Below are positions 23,221 to 33,419 of a stretch of DNA of 64,000 bases, piece after piece. Below the pieces are notes generated by a model. That model worked only from the letters and a program-made list of their open reading frames with translations. It made no database searches and was not told where the DNA came from. The stretch comes from Pelobates cultripes (taxonomy: Eukaryota > Chordata > Amphibia > Anura > Pelobatidae): assembly GCA_933207985.1 (NCBI GenBank), contig OW240916.1:299690451-299754450 (forward strand). The letters run 5' to 3'. Numbering within the stretch: position 1 is the first letter of the stretch; the number at the start of each line of letters is the position of its first letter. The translations under genes and the position numbers were made by a program.

Positions 23221-24111
23221 ATTGCTTGAACAAAACAAACTTCATTCGTCACCATACCCACTGTCACTTACATGCTCCAGTGACCTGGTAGTGGGTACTC
23301 AAGGGCTGTTGCTCCGGCCGTGCTCCCCTCTGTCTGAATCCAGCATCCTTCATTGTCGCTGGGCTCTGCAATTGCACTCGCCATGTGGACAACTGCGCAG
23401 CATGTGGGATAAATCGGGGGAAAAGTGTGGAGGCCCGGCGAGCTGGTGGGATGAGCTTTGCTGTGGCTAAAATGGTGACAGGTGGCTCCTTCTTTATAGC
23501 TACTGGGATCTTCATTAGCAAGAGGTGGGGAGGCATGACCAGTTCTTCCTATAAATTCCCAAGTACTGCGCTTGGTCAGTGCATGGTTGTTCTGGTGCTT
23601 GCCCCAGTCTCCTAGCCTCTCGGCTAGTGCTTCCTGTTTCCTTTACTGGTAAACTTTTCAGCTTCTGACCTTTGACTTCGACACTGAAATTGCTTTCTTG
23701 ACTCTCACCTTGATCTCAGGCTTCTTACTCCAATTCATGGATTTCCTGGCTTCTTACCTTTGGCTTGGTTATTAGATTGCCTGACTTAGCTTCTTGCTTG
23801 TCTCTTTTTAGTGTAAAATTTAATATTGCAAAAAAACTGAATATGACCTCATAAAATAGATTGGCAAGCAATAAAATTACAGCTTACATTACAATGTAAT
23901 TCTCAAACTTTCATAATATAAAGATCCGCAACTGTGGTCTTTCGGATAGCTGAGTTAAAAGATTAGAAGATACTGAAATTAACATAAATATTCCTTGAGA
24001 TTAGTGCATGCCCATCTCTAATTGCAGGAGATTGCCCTTCCTCCTCCCTATCATCATAACATGGAATGGTATCCTGATTCTTGGTTTAGGCCTCAATTCA
24101 TTCTCCCTGTT
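23221..24111. other. GC-richer intergenic stretch, no gene seen
   Basis: CT-rich, LTR-like in feel near 23560-23800, but no ends, target duplication or motif could be placed. Left unassigned. Confidence 0.3.
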
Positions 24112-24115
24112 TTAA

Positions 24116-25018
24116 CCCCTTAAGGACGGCGGGCGTGTTATGCCGTCCTTGGGGTCCCAGCTCTAAAAGCCGGCGGTCAGTATAGCACGTCCCTGCCATT
24201 CTATGTACTTACCCACTGGTGGGGGAACTTACCTGGCATCCCATGGAGTCCCCCTGCTGCCGTTCCTGCCCTCCTGGGCTATGTGATCGCGAGGTCCTTG
24301 CGAGGACCTCAGTCACATGGACGGAATAGCCGTCCACAGCATTGCCAGCAGAGGGAGTGCCTAGACTGGCGTTCAAATTAGTTTTTTGTTTTTTTTTGCA
24401 TTTTTCACACACATACAAATATTAACACTAACTTTGGCCAGTGTGTGTGACCAAGTGGCTATTAAAAAAGACAGGACATAACCCAAGGTATTGCAAATGG
24501 GGTATCTACTATTGCAAATGGTATGCTATCATGGGGGTAATTCTCATTCCTGGGCTACCATATGGTCTCAAAGGCTACGTAACCAATCTGGCGAATTTCA
24601 ATGGGAAAAAACTGAAAAATTTAACATGCTATATTTGACCCTGTAACTTCCCAAAACACCATAAAACATGTACATAGGGGGTACTGTTTTACACGTGGGA
24701 CATCACTGAATACAAATATGTGTATTTTATTGCAGTAAAAGCAAACAGTATTGACATTCACAGATAAAATGTCATGTAGAACTAAAGAAAAATAACAAAA
24801 TTTCTTATTCACTCCCATTTTTTTATATATTATTTAAATTAAATTATGTTTCATAGCAAAATATTTTATGTTAAATGAAAGCCCCTGAATAAAATTATAT
24901 ATTATAGTGTGGGTGCACTTAATATGAAAGAGGCGAATTATGCCTGAACAGACATATAGCGCAAATTCCAGGTTTTGTTTGGATCACAACGTGTACATTT
25001 GGCTCGGTCCTTAAGGGG
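24116..25018. mobile_element. TTAA-flanked MITE with CCCCTTAAGGAC ends
   Basis: Left end CCCCTTAAGGACGG and right end CGGTCCTTAAGGGG are inverted repeats, flanked by TTAA at 24112-24115 and 25019-25022. Body ~900 bp with no intact frame. TTAA flanks are characteristic of piggyBac and Kolobok elements. Confidence 0.75.
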
Positions 25019-25022
25019 TTAA

Positions 25023-25533
25023 AGGGACACTATAGTCACCCAAACAACTTTAGCTTAATGAAGCAGTTTTGGTGTACAGCTCATGCTCAATTCCCTGCCA
25101 TTTAGGAGTTCAATCACTTTGTTTATGCAGCCCTAGTCACACCTCCCTGCATGTGATTTACACTGTCTTCCTAAACACTTCCTGTACATAGTCATCTAAT
25201 GTTTACACTTCCTCTATTGCAAATTCTGTTTAATTTGAGTTTCTTATCATCTAGGTTTATAGCTTGCTAGATCCTGCAGGAGCGTCCTGTATGTGATTAA
25301 AGTTAAATTTACAGGAGATAAACCCTTTTAAAGTTGGTAACATTGGATTGAAAATGAAACCCTTTTTTTTCATACAGGCTATGTCAGTCACAGTCAGGGG
25401 AGGTGCATGAACAGAATCAAACTTGAATTAACTCCTAAATTGCAGATAAATTAGCAATGAGAAAGCAGGGGCATGATTTATGTACACAAACTTCTTTATA
25501 AGCTAAAGTTGTTTTGATGACTATATTGTTCTG
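25023..25533. mobile_element. TTAA-flanked MITE abutting the previous one
   Basis: Left end AGGGACACTATAGTCACC and the mirrored right end (GATGACTATATTGTTCTG) with an inner AACTTTAGCTTA / TAAGCTAAAGTT pair form ~36-bp imperfect inverted ends. Flanks are TTAA at 25019-25022 (shared with the neighbour) and 25534-25537. A degraded relative is at 41842. Non-coding. Confidence 0.75.
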
Positions 25534-25539
25534 TTAAGA

Positions 25540-26017
25540 ATATAGGGGAATGGTAAAGTAAAACGGAATATAGTGGCTAATTATATAGGGGCATGACAAT
25601 TGTGGCAAAATATACATATATAAAGATTATTTTTGCATGTGAATTTTGGCGATGTCTTTGTAAACTGGCACTTTACAATAAATGTTGCACTGTATTTTCT
25701 AAGAAATATATATGCATACAAGTGTATAATTTTTTTTTGCGGGGTGGATCTTGGGGTTGTTCCCACACTCTTTTCTCCAGGACTTGACCCCAGCAATTAG
25801 CTAAATTAATCTAGAACAAGGCCAGAACATAAAGTTAGTTAATCAGTTATTAACTCTTAACACATATTTTGATTCAGCATAGCTAACATGACAGCCCCAT
25901 CTTCATGAAATAGAGTTTGCATTATTAGTTAGCATGACTGCTAAGACATACTGGAATAGCAGAAATGTATTATTTCAGGGTAAAATGCACTAATCGTACT
26001 GTCGCTGTGGACTTATT
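25540..26017. other. AT-rich flank of the provirus, no gene seen
   Basis: No motif-bearing frame. The last four bases before the LTR (26018-26021, AAAG) are the provirus target duplication. Confidence 0.5.
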
Positions 26018-26291
26018 AAAGTGTGGTGGAATCTCGGTAAAAATAAATTTAGTAGGCCGAGATTACCACGTGGCATGTGTACGTGCATATGCTGACGTAT
26101 CGATCAGTTGGTTGCACGAGGCAAGATACGATCAGTAGTGTACGGAACATGTGCAAGAATACAGGATGTAGTATTCCCCTCCTCCATTGTGCTGGACAAG
26201 CCATGCGGTCAAGCAGGAAGTTAATTCTTATTTGTAATGATTGGTCAAGAGAATGTGCGGGTGGAGCTTAATATGGGAGGAGTTATGTGCC

Positions 26292-26297
26292 TATATA
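26292..26297 (+). promoter_or_regulatory. TATA box of the ERV 5' LTR
   Basis: CTATATAGG context. By usual spacing transcription would begin about 25-30 bases downstream, near 26320. The same box lies in the 3' LTR. Confidence 0.7.
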
Positions 26298-26378
26298 GGA
26301 GCCTGCACTATTGTTCAGGGCTCAGAACTTGCTGTATTTTTGGTGACATTAGTCCCTCTGAGTCCCGATCGGTGATCC

Positions 26379-26384
26379 AATAAA
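26379..26384 (+). terminator. Polyadenylation signal AATAAA in the 5' LTR R region
   Basis: Canonical AATAAA about 85 bases downstream of the TATA box, placing it in R; the equivalent in the 3' LTR would process the transcript. Confidence 0.65.
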
Positions 26385-26458
26385 GAATCTCTTCCTTCCT
26401 GAAGAAACCTGTGTCCATCTCTCTGTGCTTTGCTTCCGTCAGTTTCTCCGGTAACATT

Positions 26459-26476
26459 TGGTGCATTGGCCGGGAA
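26459..26476 (+). promoter_or_regulatory. Primer binding site, tRNA-Gly(GCC) type
   Basis: TGGTGCATTGGCCGGGAA begins two bases after the LTR. Its reverse complement matches the acceptor/T-arm 3' end of vertebrate tRNA-Gly(GCC), CCA included. Known gammaretroviruses more often use tRNA-Pro. Confidence 0.8.
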
Positions 26477-27738
26477 GCTCATCGTTCAACGGTAGCTGAG
26501 AGGCAGAGGCGTGAGACGGTCTATCTTTGCCCACGTTCTCTACGGCTGCACCCCTGAACTTCTGCGTGGACCTCCCTTCGTCTCGGCGCCACTGGTCTGT
26601 TGTCCAGGAGATCATCGGCCTCTATGTAAGAAGTGCTGGGGTGTCCCCGTCGATGAGTGTGAACTCAGGTTCAGGAACGAGGAGGTAAGACAACTGCTGT
26701 TTTAGACGGCAGACCCACTAGGGGTATACCGATTGTGCGGTAGGCCCAAAAAGGGTTTAAATCTGTGTATGGAATCTGCCCCCTCTGTCGGAGGGAAGGA
26801 GCGAAGGCGCACCGCTCGATCGAACGCTCTTTAGTAAGACCGTTTGATCTGGTTAGTCAGGCGGGGTCCTGTGTAAATAGCCCTAGCCGGACACCGGTGT
26901 CTTGTCTAGACTAGCGTTCTAGGGTGTATATTACGTTCGCTAGGTCGGAGGGACCGGGAGACTAAGCGGCGCCTGTGTAAATTCGATTCGCTAGCTCTCA
27001 ACCTATCTTGGCTAAGTGGGAAGGCGTGTAAATTTGGAACCCACTAGACTTTTGATAGAGTAAATAGACTAGAAGGGCAATTTTGTAAATTTCGCCCTCT
27101 AGTTCGCTATATGTGGTGTTTGGGCAGTGTGGCTAGCCAAAACGAGTGTATATAGTTTTAGGTAGTCCATTCAAGGTACTGGCCAATAGTTTAGTTGGGA
27201 TTGTAAATGTGTTAAAGATTGTTAGTAAAGTGTATATCTTGTTAGATAGCGCGAGCTCAGCCGTCTAGCGAGTGTGTTAATAGTGTGTTGCTGTATCATA
27301 GTGCACGGTACCATAACCCTGTATATTTACTGACACTGTATATAAGTACTAATCATTGTCGTCTATTGCATGTTTAACACCCTAACCACTAATAATTGTA
27401 TTGTGACCTTAAATTGTGCTTTGACCTATGCTAACCGTACTGTAACCGATACTAGTAAAAGACGATGTTACTGGGGTGTGTTATAGGCGGGTAATTCATA
27501 TATAGAGAATTATAGCGTGGGTGACTGTATAGTTTCGCCAAAGGGCATAATATTGATTATTTAGTGACTGGTGTAACAGCTGTGTGTGTACGGGAATTCC
27601 CTGAGTGATTATTGTGTTATTGTGTACGTTTCACTCGGTAACTGTACCGCGTGGTGCTGTTGCCAGAGGAAACGGGTGTGACTGTTGAATAAGAACGCGT
27701 GCATAGTATTCGTTGTCAACGACGTTCCATTGATAAGT
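26477..27738 (+). other. ERV untranslated leader
   Basis: About 1.26 kb between primer binding site and gag start. Long for a retroviral leader. It would hold the packaging signal; only short open frames are seen. Confidence 0.6.
26684..26685 (+). other. Likely major splice donor in the ERV leader
   Basis: GAG|GTAAGA, a close match to the donor consensus, ~230 bases after the primer binding site, where a subgenomic env transcript would be expected to splice. Confidence 0.45.
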
Positions 27739-29535
27739 ATGGGCGCGTCAGAGTCAACGATTTGGGATCCCTTAGGTTGTATGGTAAAGAATTTTAAAAA
27801 GGGATTCAAAACATGTGATTTTGGGGTTAAAATGTCTCCTGTACGTTTGGTCACTTTGTGCACTAGGGAGTGGCCTATTTTGGTTGCAGCATGGCCGCCG
27901 CGTGGCAGTTTGGATCCAACCCTGGTACAGCGTGTACACGTGGCTGTGTCAGGTAGGCCTGAACTTTACGGACAGTTTCCATACATTGATTGTTGGGGGC
28001 AGGCCGTAAACGACTCGCTAAAATGGATCCGGATATGCCACGAGGAGCAATGTCGCCTCATGGTGGCCAGGACTTGTTTGTCCACTAGGACTGGTGTTAG
28101 GCCCATTTTGGACACGCCCCCTGAGTCCGAGATCCCTTTGCAGCCTCCTTACTTTCCTTTAAGAGGAAGTGACGCGAATGCAGGAAGCTCTGCACCCCTT
28201 CCCCTATTGCCCCCATCCACTTCCACTTCCTCCTCCAGTACAGAATCCACCCCCCCTCGTATTAAAACTCCCCTTCCGGAACCAGGACCAACCCCCATTA
28301 GATTTGAATATCCTGATTTGGCGCCACTTCAAACTTCCGGTCAAGCTTCTTCTAGCTCGGCTCGGAGTATACTATTCACTAACTTTTCCCAAAATCAAGT
28401 TCCCACATCCTCATGCCCTATTACCTCTCGACCGGAACCTTTAACTGACGCCCCTCCATGTAGCCCCATACTAACCCGACAACTGACCGGTACCCAACAA
28501 TTAAAACATTATCAGATGCCTCTTCGTCTGAATCCTGGGTCAGCCTATATCGATGCCGCAGGTCAAATGGCACATGCTGACCCAGTCTTCGTATATGTCC
28601 CGTTCACGACTAACGATCTCTTGAATTGGAAGACCCACAATTCCTCGTACACTGAGAAACCACAAGCTATGACCGATCTGTTCACCTCGATAGTTCAGAC
28701 ACATAACCCGACATGGGCTGATTGCCAGCAGTTATTAATGACATTGTTCAATAATGAGGAAAGGACAAGGATTAACCAAGCGGCCATTAAGGCGCTGGAG
28801 GAGAGAGCCCGTGCTTTAAATCAAGCCAATCCGGCAGCATGGGCCGCAACACATTACCCTAACACCGATCCTGACTGGAATGTAAATGGCGCAGATATGG
28901 CTCAACTTAAAACCTATAGAGATGCTATAATTGCTGGCATGAAAGCCGGAGGGAAGAAAGCTATTAACATGTCGAAGACAGTTGAGGTGATTCAGAAAAG
29001 TGATGAAGCGCCCAGTGTCTTTTATGACCGATTATTGGAGGCATACCGCTTGTATACCCCCTTTAATCCGGAAGAAGCTGATAATTCCCGAATGGTAAAC
29101 TCCGCCTTTGTCAGCCAAGCTTACGGAGATATTAAGCGCAAGCTACAGAAATTAGAAGGGTTTGCAGGTATGTCTATCACCCAACTAATGGAGGTAGCGA
29201 ACAAAGTATATATGAATAGGAAAACAGAAAGTAAGAAAGAGGAAGAGCGCAAGATGCGTAGAAAGGCAGATATGCTAGCGGTAGCGATCGCAGGCGTAGA
29301 TAGACGGGGCCCAGATAGAGGCGATGGTAGATGGAATAGGGAGCCTTTGAGTAGGAATCAGTGCGCGTACTGTAGGAAGAAGGGCATTGGAGGAACGAGT
29401 GTCCGCAAAGAGAGCAGTATGAGAGAGACTTACCCAGGGCAGGTTACGGAAACTTTAGAGGCAGAGCGAGAGGTAGAGGAGGCCCCGGAGGGAGTAATGG
29501 TAATAGAGGGAGTAATGGGAACAGAGGAGGTGTAA
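27739..29535 (+). CDS. gag: ERV Gag polyprotein, frame broken in nucleocapsid
   Basis: Gag forms the virion core: matrix, capsid and nucleocapsid. I choose the ATG at 27739, not the upstream 27685, because it gives MGASES, a glycine-2 myristoylation context as in retroviral matrix. The N-terminal third has a WPIL...WPP-type matrix block. A serine/proline-rich stretch (roughly residues 145-250) follows. A gammaretrovirus p30-type capsid starts near residue 265 (NDLLNWKTHN, PTWADCQQLL, then a region with charged heptads). A lysine/glutamate-rich segment leads to a single CCHC zinc knuckle beginning CAYCRKKG near 29360. A one-base loss at about 29383 throws the rest of the knuckle out of frame; the other frame then continues to the UGA at 29628. 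Length otherwise fits the family. Confidence 0.85.
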   Translation: MGASESTIWDPLGCMVKNFKKGFKTCDFGVKMSPVRLVTLCTREWPILVAAWPPRGSLDPTLVQRVHVAVSGRPELYGQFPYIDCWGQAVNDSLKWIRICHEEQCRLMVARTCLSTRTGVRPILDTPPESEIPLQPPYFPLRGSDANAGSSAPLPLLPPSTSTSSSSTESTPPRIKTPLPEPGPTPIRFEYPDLAPLQTSGQASSSSARSILFTNFSQNQVPTSSCPITSRPEPLTDAPPCSPILTRQLTGTQQLKHYQMPLRLNPGSAYIDAAGQMAHADPVFVYVPFTTNDLLNWKTHNSSYTEKPQAMTDLFTSIVQTHNPTWADCQQLLMTLFNNEERTRINQAAIKALEERARALNQANPAAWAATHYPNTDPDWNVNGADMAQLKTYRDAIIAGMKAGGKKAINMSKTVEVIQKSDEAPSVFYDRLLEAYRLYTPFNPEEADNSRMVNSAFVSQAYGDIKRKLQKLEGFAGMSITQLMEVANKVYMNRKTESKKEEERKMRRKADMLAVAIAGVDRRGPDRGDGRWNREPLSRNQCAYCRKKGIGGTSVRKESSMRETYPGQVTETLEAEREVEEAPEGVMVIEGVMGTEEV

Positions 29536-29627
29536 GGGAAGATAGGTACTATCCAGCAGCGCAAAGGTCCCGCGATAGAGAAGGTAGGGACTTTGTGGGA
29601 TTGGCTGACACGGTCATGGAGGACTAT

Positions 29628-29693
29628 TGATACCGGCCGGGCTCCATCCCCCTTGGTCGAGCGGAGCCTATGGTCGATGTATCAATAGGGGGA
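29628..29693 (+). promoter_or_regulatory. Gag-pol UGA with candidate readthrough pseudoknot
   Basis: UGA at 29628-29630 is in phase with the protease frame downstream and, once the gag indel is allowed for, with gag. After a 9-nt spacer, stem 1 pairs 29640-29645 with 29663-29668 (6 bp). Stem 2 pairs 29647-29653 with 29687-29693 (7 bp, C/G-rich). One base separates the stems' 5' strands, and 18 bases lie before the last strand. This resembles the known MLV gag-pol readthrough pseudoknot, except for a 9-base stretch (29654-29662) between stems and a UGA rather than UAG stop. Confidence 0.5.
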
Positions 29694-30608
29694 AAAAGGA
29701 GTGCGTTCATGATCGACACTGGTGCTGAACATTCGGTGGTGATTAATCTAGTTGCTCCTCCATCTGGAAGAACTATTACTGTAATAGGAGCAACTGGAAG
29801 AAGTGCTGAAAAAACGGTTCTTAAAAGTCGACTCTGTACATTGGGAGGCCACGTAGTAAAACATCAATTCCTTTATATGCCTGAGTGTCCAGTCCAATTG
29901 CTGGGACGTGATATGCTGTCCAAATTACAAGCGCAGATTACGTTCCTACCAAATGGAACAACATCCTTAAAGTTTAATGGACCCTCAGGTATTATGACAT
30001 TGTCCGTACCAAAGGAAGAAGAGTGGCGACTTTATACGGTGTTGACTAGCCAAAACCCGAGGAGTGATGAATCCTTATTTAACATACCAGGAGTTTGGGC
30101 AGAGAACAACCCACCAGGACTGGCCCGCAATATTCCACCTATTAAAATCGAACTAAAACTTGGGGTTTATCCAGTAAGCCTGAGACAATATCATATTCCG
30201 CAGAAGGCTAAGAAGAACATCAAATCTTATCTGGATAAGTTCATACGGTATGGTATCCTAAAATTCTGTACTTCCCCCTGGAACACCCCATTGCTGCCTG
30301 TTCAAAAGCCCGGTACAGATGAGTATCGACCTGTACAGGACTTGAGAGCAGTCAATGATGCGGTTGTTAGTATACATCCAGTCGTGCCCAATCCATATAA
30401 CCTGCTTGCTTTAATTCCGGGCGGGGCTACTTACTTTACAGTCTTAGATCTCAAAAATGCCTTCTTTTGCCTCCGAATTGCCGCAGAAAGCCAATGTATC
30501 TTCGCTTTCCAATGGGAAAATGCTGTAACGGGCTCGAAACGCCAAATGACCTGGACAAGATTGCCCCAGGGGTTTAAAATTCACCTACCCTATTTGGTTC
30601 AGCTCTAA
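29631..30608 (+). CDS. pro-pol: ERV protease and N-terminal reverse transcriptase
   Basis: The frame opens straight after the gag UGA, so the first AUG (29670) is probably not a true start; readthrough would make a Gag-Pol fusion. The retropepsin active site DTGAEHS lies near residue 30, with a GRDML block near residue 105 of this frame. RT follows: a WAENNPPGLA block, the SPWNTPLLPV and YRPVQDLRAVN blocks, VLDLKNAFFCLRI (first catalytic aspartate) and WTRLPQGFK. The frame is lost at ~30578, where an A-run has one base fewer than the continuing RT frame. Gammaretrovirus-type by these motifs. Confidence 0.88.
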   Translation, partial: YRPGSIPLGRAEPMVDVSIGGKRSAFMIDTGAEHSVVINLVAPPSGRTITVIGATGRSAEKTVLKSRLCTLGGHVVKHQFLYMPECPVQLLGRDMLSKLQAQITFLPNGTTSLKFNGPSGIMTLSVPKEEEWRLYTVLTSQNPRSDESLFNIPGVWAENNPPGLARNIPPIKIELKLGVYPVSLRQYHIPQKAKKNIKSYLDKFIRYGILKFCTSPWNTPLLPVQKPGTDEYRPVQDLRAVNDAVVSIHPVVPNPYNLLALIPGGATYFTVLDLKNAFFCLRIAAESQCIFAFQWENAVTGSKRQMTWTRLPQGFKIHLPYLVQL

Positions 30609-31723
30609 GTCAAGATCTACTAGATTTCGAGTCTATCCCAGGAGAGTGTGTATTATTACAATATGTAGATGACTTTTTGATAGCAGCAGTTACAAAGGAA
30701 GTATGTCAGCAAGCAACGCACGATCTACTACACATTCTCTGGAAGGCAGGATACAAGGTGTCAAGAAGGAAGGCTCAGTTGTGTTTGCCAACTGGCAAAT
30801 ATCTGGGATTCCATATCTCTGAAGGTCAAAGAATTATGGGGCCAGAGAGAAAAGAAGCTGTGTGCCAAATACCGATACCCAGGAATAGAAGACAAGTGCG
30901 AGAATTCTTGGGGGCAGCAGGCCTCTGTAGGATATGGATTCCCAGCTACGCGATACTGGCAAAACCTCTGTATGCAGCTATCAAAGGTACAGAGCACGAC
31001 CCCTTCTTATGGACTCAAGAACAGCAAGCGGCATTCGAAGATGTGAAGAGGGCTTTGATGAGTGCCCCAGCATTAGGTCTACCTGACCACACACGGCCAT
31101 TCTACCTGTATGTACATGAGCAAAGAAGAATGGCTGTGGGAGTATTGACACAGTACTTGGGATCATGGCAAAGACCTGTTGCCTACAAGTCTAAGCAACT
31201 GGATGCAGTGGCCAGCGGACTTCCACCTTGTCTAAGAGCTGTAGCTGCAGCCGCCCTGCTAGTAGCTGAAGCCGATAAACTCACTCTAGGTCAAGAACTT
31301 TATGTACGAGTTCCACATGCAGTACAGACGTTGTTGGATTACAAAGGAAATCATTGGTTTAGTAACAGCCGTATGACCAAGTATCAAGCAATGTTGTGTG
31401 AAAACCCAAGAGTGCATTTAGAGACTGTAAATACCTTAAATCCAGCTACCCTTTTGCCACAACCTACTGAAAGTCAACATGATTGTTTGGAAGTAATGGA
31501 AGAAGTATTTTCAAGTAGACCAGATCTTCGTGATTTTCCCATCCAGAACCCTGATGTTCAATATTACACCGACGGCAGTAGTTATGTAAAAGAAGGGATC
31601 CGCTATGCAGGATATGCAGTAACAACGATAGACAAGGTGATAGAAGCTCGGCCACTGGCAAAAAGGAACATCAGCACAAAAGGCAGAATTGATAGCACTG
31701 ACACGAGCGTTACAATTGGCTGA
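30580..31723 (+). pseudogene. pol: ERV pol copy 1: RT palm to RNase H
   Basis: Continues RT in another frame from the ~30578 break. The YVDD catalytic box is at 30662-30673. It runs through thumb/connection (FLGAAGLCRIWIPS, a FLWTQEQ block) into RNase H (YYTDGSSY near 31565). The frame is lost again near 31660, where an A-run is one longer than in copy 2. Nearly identical to 35669-36720. Confidence 0.85.
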
Positions 31724-32396
31724 AGGTTTAAGAGTGAACATCTACACGGACTCCAAGTATGCGTTTTTAACCACTCATGCCCACGGAGCTTTGTATAAAG
31801 AAAGAGGACTATTGAATTCAGAAGGCAAAGAAATCAAATACGCAGCTGAGATCCTACAACTATTGGAAGCAGTGTAGGAGCCGAAAGAAGTCGGTATTAT
31901 ACATTGTCGGGCGCATCTGAGAGGAGATGGTGATGTAACCAAAGGGAATCGGATGGCAGATAGTGCAGCTAAGCGTGCTGCTGAATCAGGAAGACAGGAA
32001 TATGTAGGGCATATAGCTGCTCTTATACCAACTCCACTGTCTCAATGGACTCCAATTTATACAGCTCAAGAAGAGGAGTGGTTAAGGACTGAACCTGGAA
32101 AGTATTTGGAGAACAAATGGTATCAGTTAGAAGATGGAAGAATAGTTATTCCAGCATCACTAGCGGTAGAAATTGTCCAAAACTATCATAGCGGGACACA
32201 TTCTGGGAGAGACAGTACAGAAGAATCTCTCAGAAAACATTTCTACATACCAAGATTGTCCAACTTGACTCAGGCCATTGTACGTAGATGTGTAACGTGT
32301 GCTAAAAATAATGCAAGACAAGGACCAGTAAAGCCACCAGGAGTCCAGTTTATGGGGGACTTCCCATGTCCGATTTACAAATTGACTATACAGTGA
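31689..32396 (+). pseudogene. pol: ERV pol copy 1: RNase H end and integrase N-terminus, with stop
   Basis: Same frame on both sides of an in-frame TAG at 31875-31877, which reads TGG in copy 2. Contains the RNase H YTDSKYAF and NRMADSAAK blocks, then the integrase HHCC zinc domain (HSGTHSGRDS...CVTCAKNN, about 32190-32310). It ends at a TGA at 32394-32396, where the integrase core continues in another frame. That second break is shared by copy 2. Confidence 0.85.
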
Positions 32397-33214
32397 TGCC
32401 TAAATCGGGTGGACATCGCTACCTGCTGGTAGTGGTGTGCACCTATTCAGGCTGGGTAGAAGCATGTCCTACTCATACAGAGAAAGCAGGAGAAGTCGTG
32501 AGATTCCTGCTACGAGAAATAATACCCCGATATGGACTACCCTGCTCTATAGGATCGGACAATGGTCCAGCTTTTGTTCATCAGTGCCTACAACAATTGA
32601 CTCATATGCTTGGTATAAAGTGGAAGCTTCATACGGCATATAGACCCCAGAGTTCTGGTAAGGTAGAGAGAATGAATAGAACTATTAAGAATCAGTTGGC
32701 TAAAATGTGTCAGGAAACCCAACTTAAGTGGTACGTTCTCTTGCCCATAGCTCTATTGCGAATCCGTAGTACACCTACCAGAAGGATGGGCCTCTCTCCT
32801 TTTGAAATCATGTACGGGCGACCACCTCCCGTGCTTGGTAACTTAAGGGGGGATTTGAGTCAGTTGGGAGAAGGAATTACCCGGCAGCAGGTTGTAGAGT
32901 TGGGTAGGACTATGGAGGAGGTACAGAAATGGGTACAAGATAGATTACCTGTGAATATTTATCCCCCAATTCATAGTTACCACCCAGGCGACCAAGTGTG
33001 GATTAAAGAGTGGAATAATGTGCCGTTAGGGCCCAAGTGGAGAGGTCCTTATGTTGTTCTTCTGTCTACCCCTACAGCGATACAAGTAGCCGAAGTGGCT
33101 CCGTGGATACATCACTCCAGGGTTAAACCAGCAGCAGCCGATTCCTGGCAAGTTACAGCAAATCCAGAGAATCCCTGCAAGATCCAGTTAAAACGCACGA
33201 CTCAGTCGGAGTGA
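32366..33214 (+). CDS. pol: ERV integrase core and C-terminus, copy 1
   Basis: Catalytic triad seen in order: aspartate in LQIDYT, aspartate in GSDNGPAF, glutamate in GKVERMNR, the DDE layout. The C-terminal SH3-like part (VWIKEWNN, WRGPYVVLL, IHHSRVK) is gammaretrovirus-like. The ATG at 32366 is simply the first in this frame; the true protein would be a cleavage product of Gag-Pol. The frame ends at 33214, ~200 bases before env. Confidence 0.88.
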   Translation: MSDLQIDYTVMPKSGGHRYLLVVVCTYSGWVEACPTHTEKAGEVVRFLLREIIPRYGLPCSIGSDNGPAFVHQCLQQLTHMLGIKWKLHTAYRPQSSGKVERMNRTIKNQLAKMCQETQLKWYVLLPIALLRIRSTPTRRMGLSPFEIMYGRPPPVLGNLRGDLSQLGEGITRQQVVELGRTMEEVQKWVQDRLPVNIYPPIHSYHPGDQVWIKEWNNVPLGPKWRGPYVVLLSTPTAIQVAEVAPWIHHSRVKPAAADSWQVTANPENPCKIQLKRTTQSE

Positions 33215-33249
33215 CGAGGAACCTTGTAGATTACAAATTTTATTGTTTC

Positions 33250-33260
33250 AGAGACTTGGT
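33250..33260 (+). other. Splice acceptor followed at once by a donor
   Basis: TTGTTTCAG|AGACTTG|GTAAGTGAG: a good acceptor (AG at 33250-33251) and a good donor (GT at 33259-33260) leave only a 7-base exon. The same sequence is in copy 2 at about 38260. The acceptor is well placed for env mRNA; the donor is unexplained. Confidence 0.35.
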
Positions 33261-33419
33261 AAGTGAGTGAGAAGGCCATAATAAAGCCTGTCCACTCACC
33301 AACGAGTGTATAAGTCAGGGAAAGTCTTGAGGGACCCCTGTGAAGACGAGCAGAACTCCATTCCCTGCAGCCCTTACATCCTGGAAGCTGAGGTGCCTTC
33401 GCACGGACGAAGACTGAGG

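Larger units (their letters stand above)
26022..26456 (+). repeat. ERV 5' LTR
   Basis: 435 bp, TGTGGTGG at the start and TAACA at the end. A TATA box TATATA is at 26292-26297 and the polyadenylation signal AATAAA at 26379-26384. A foldback GGAATCTCGG...CCGAGATTACC sits at the extreme 5' end. Matches 40624-41059. Confidence 0.93.
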
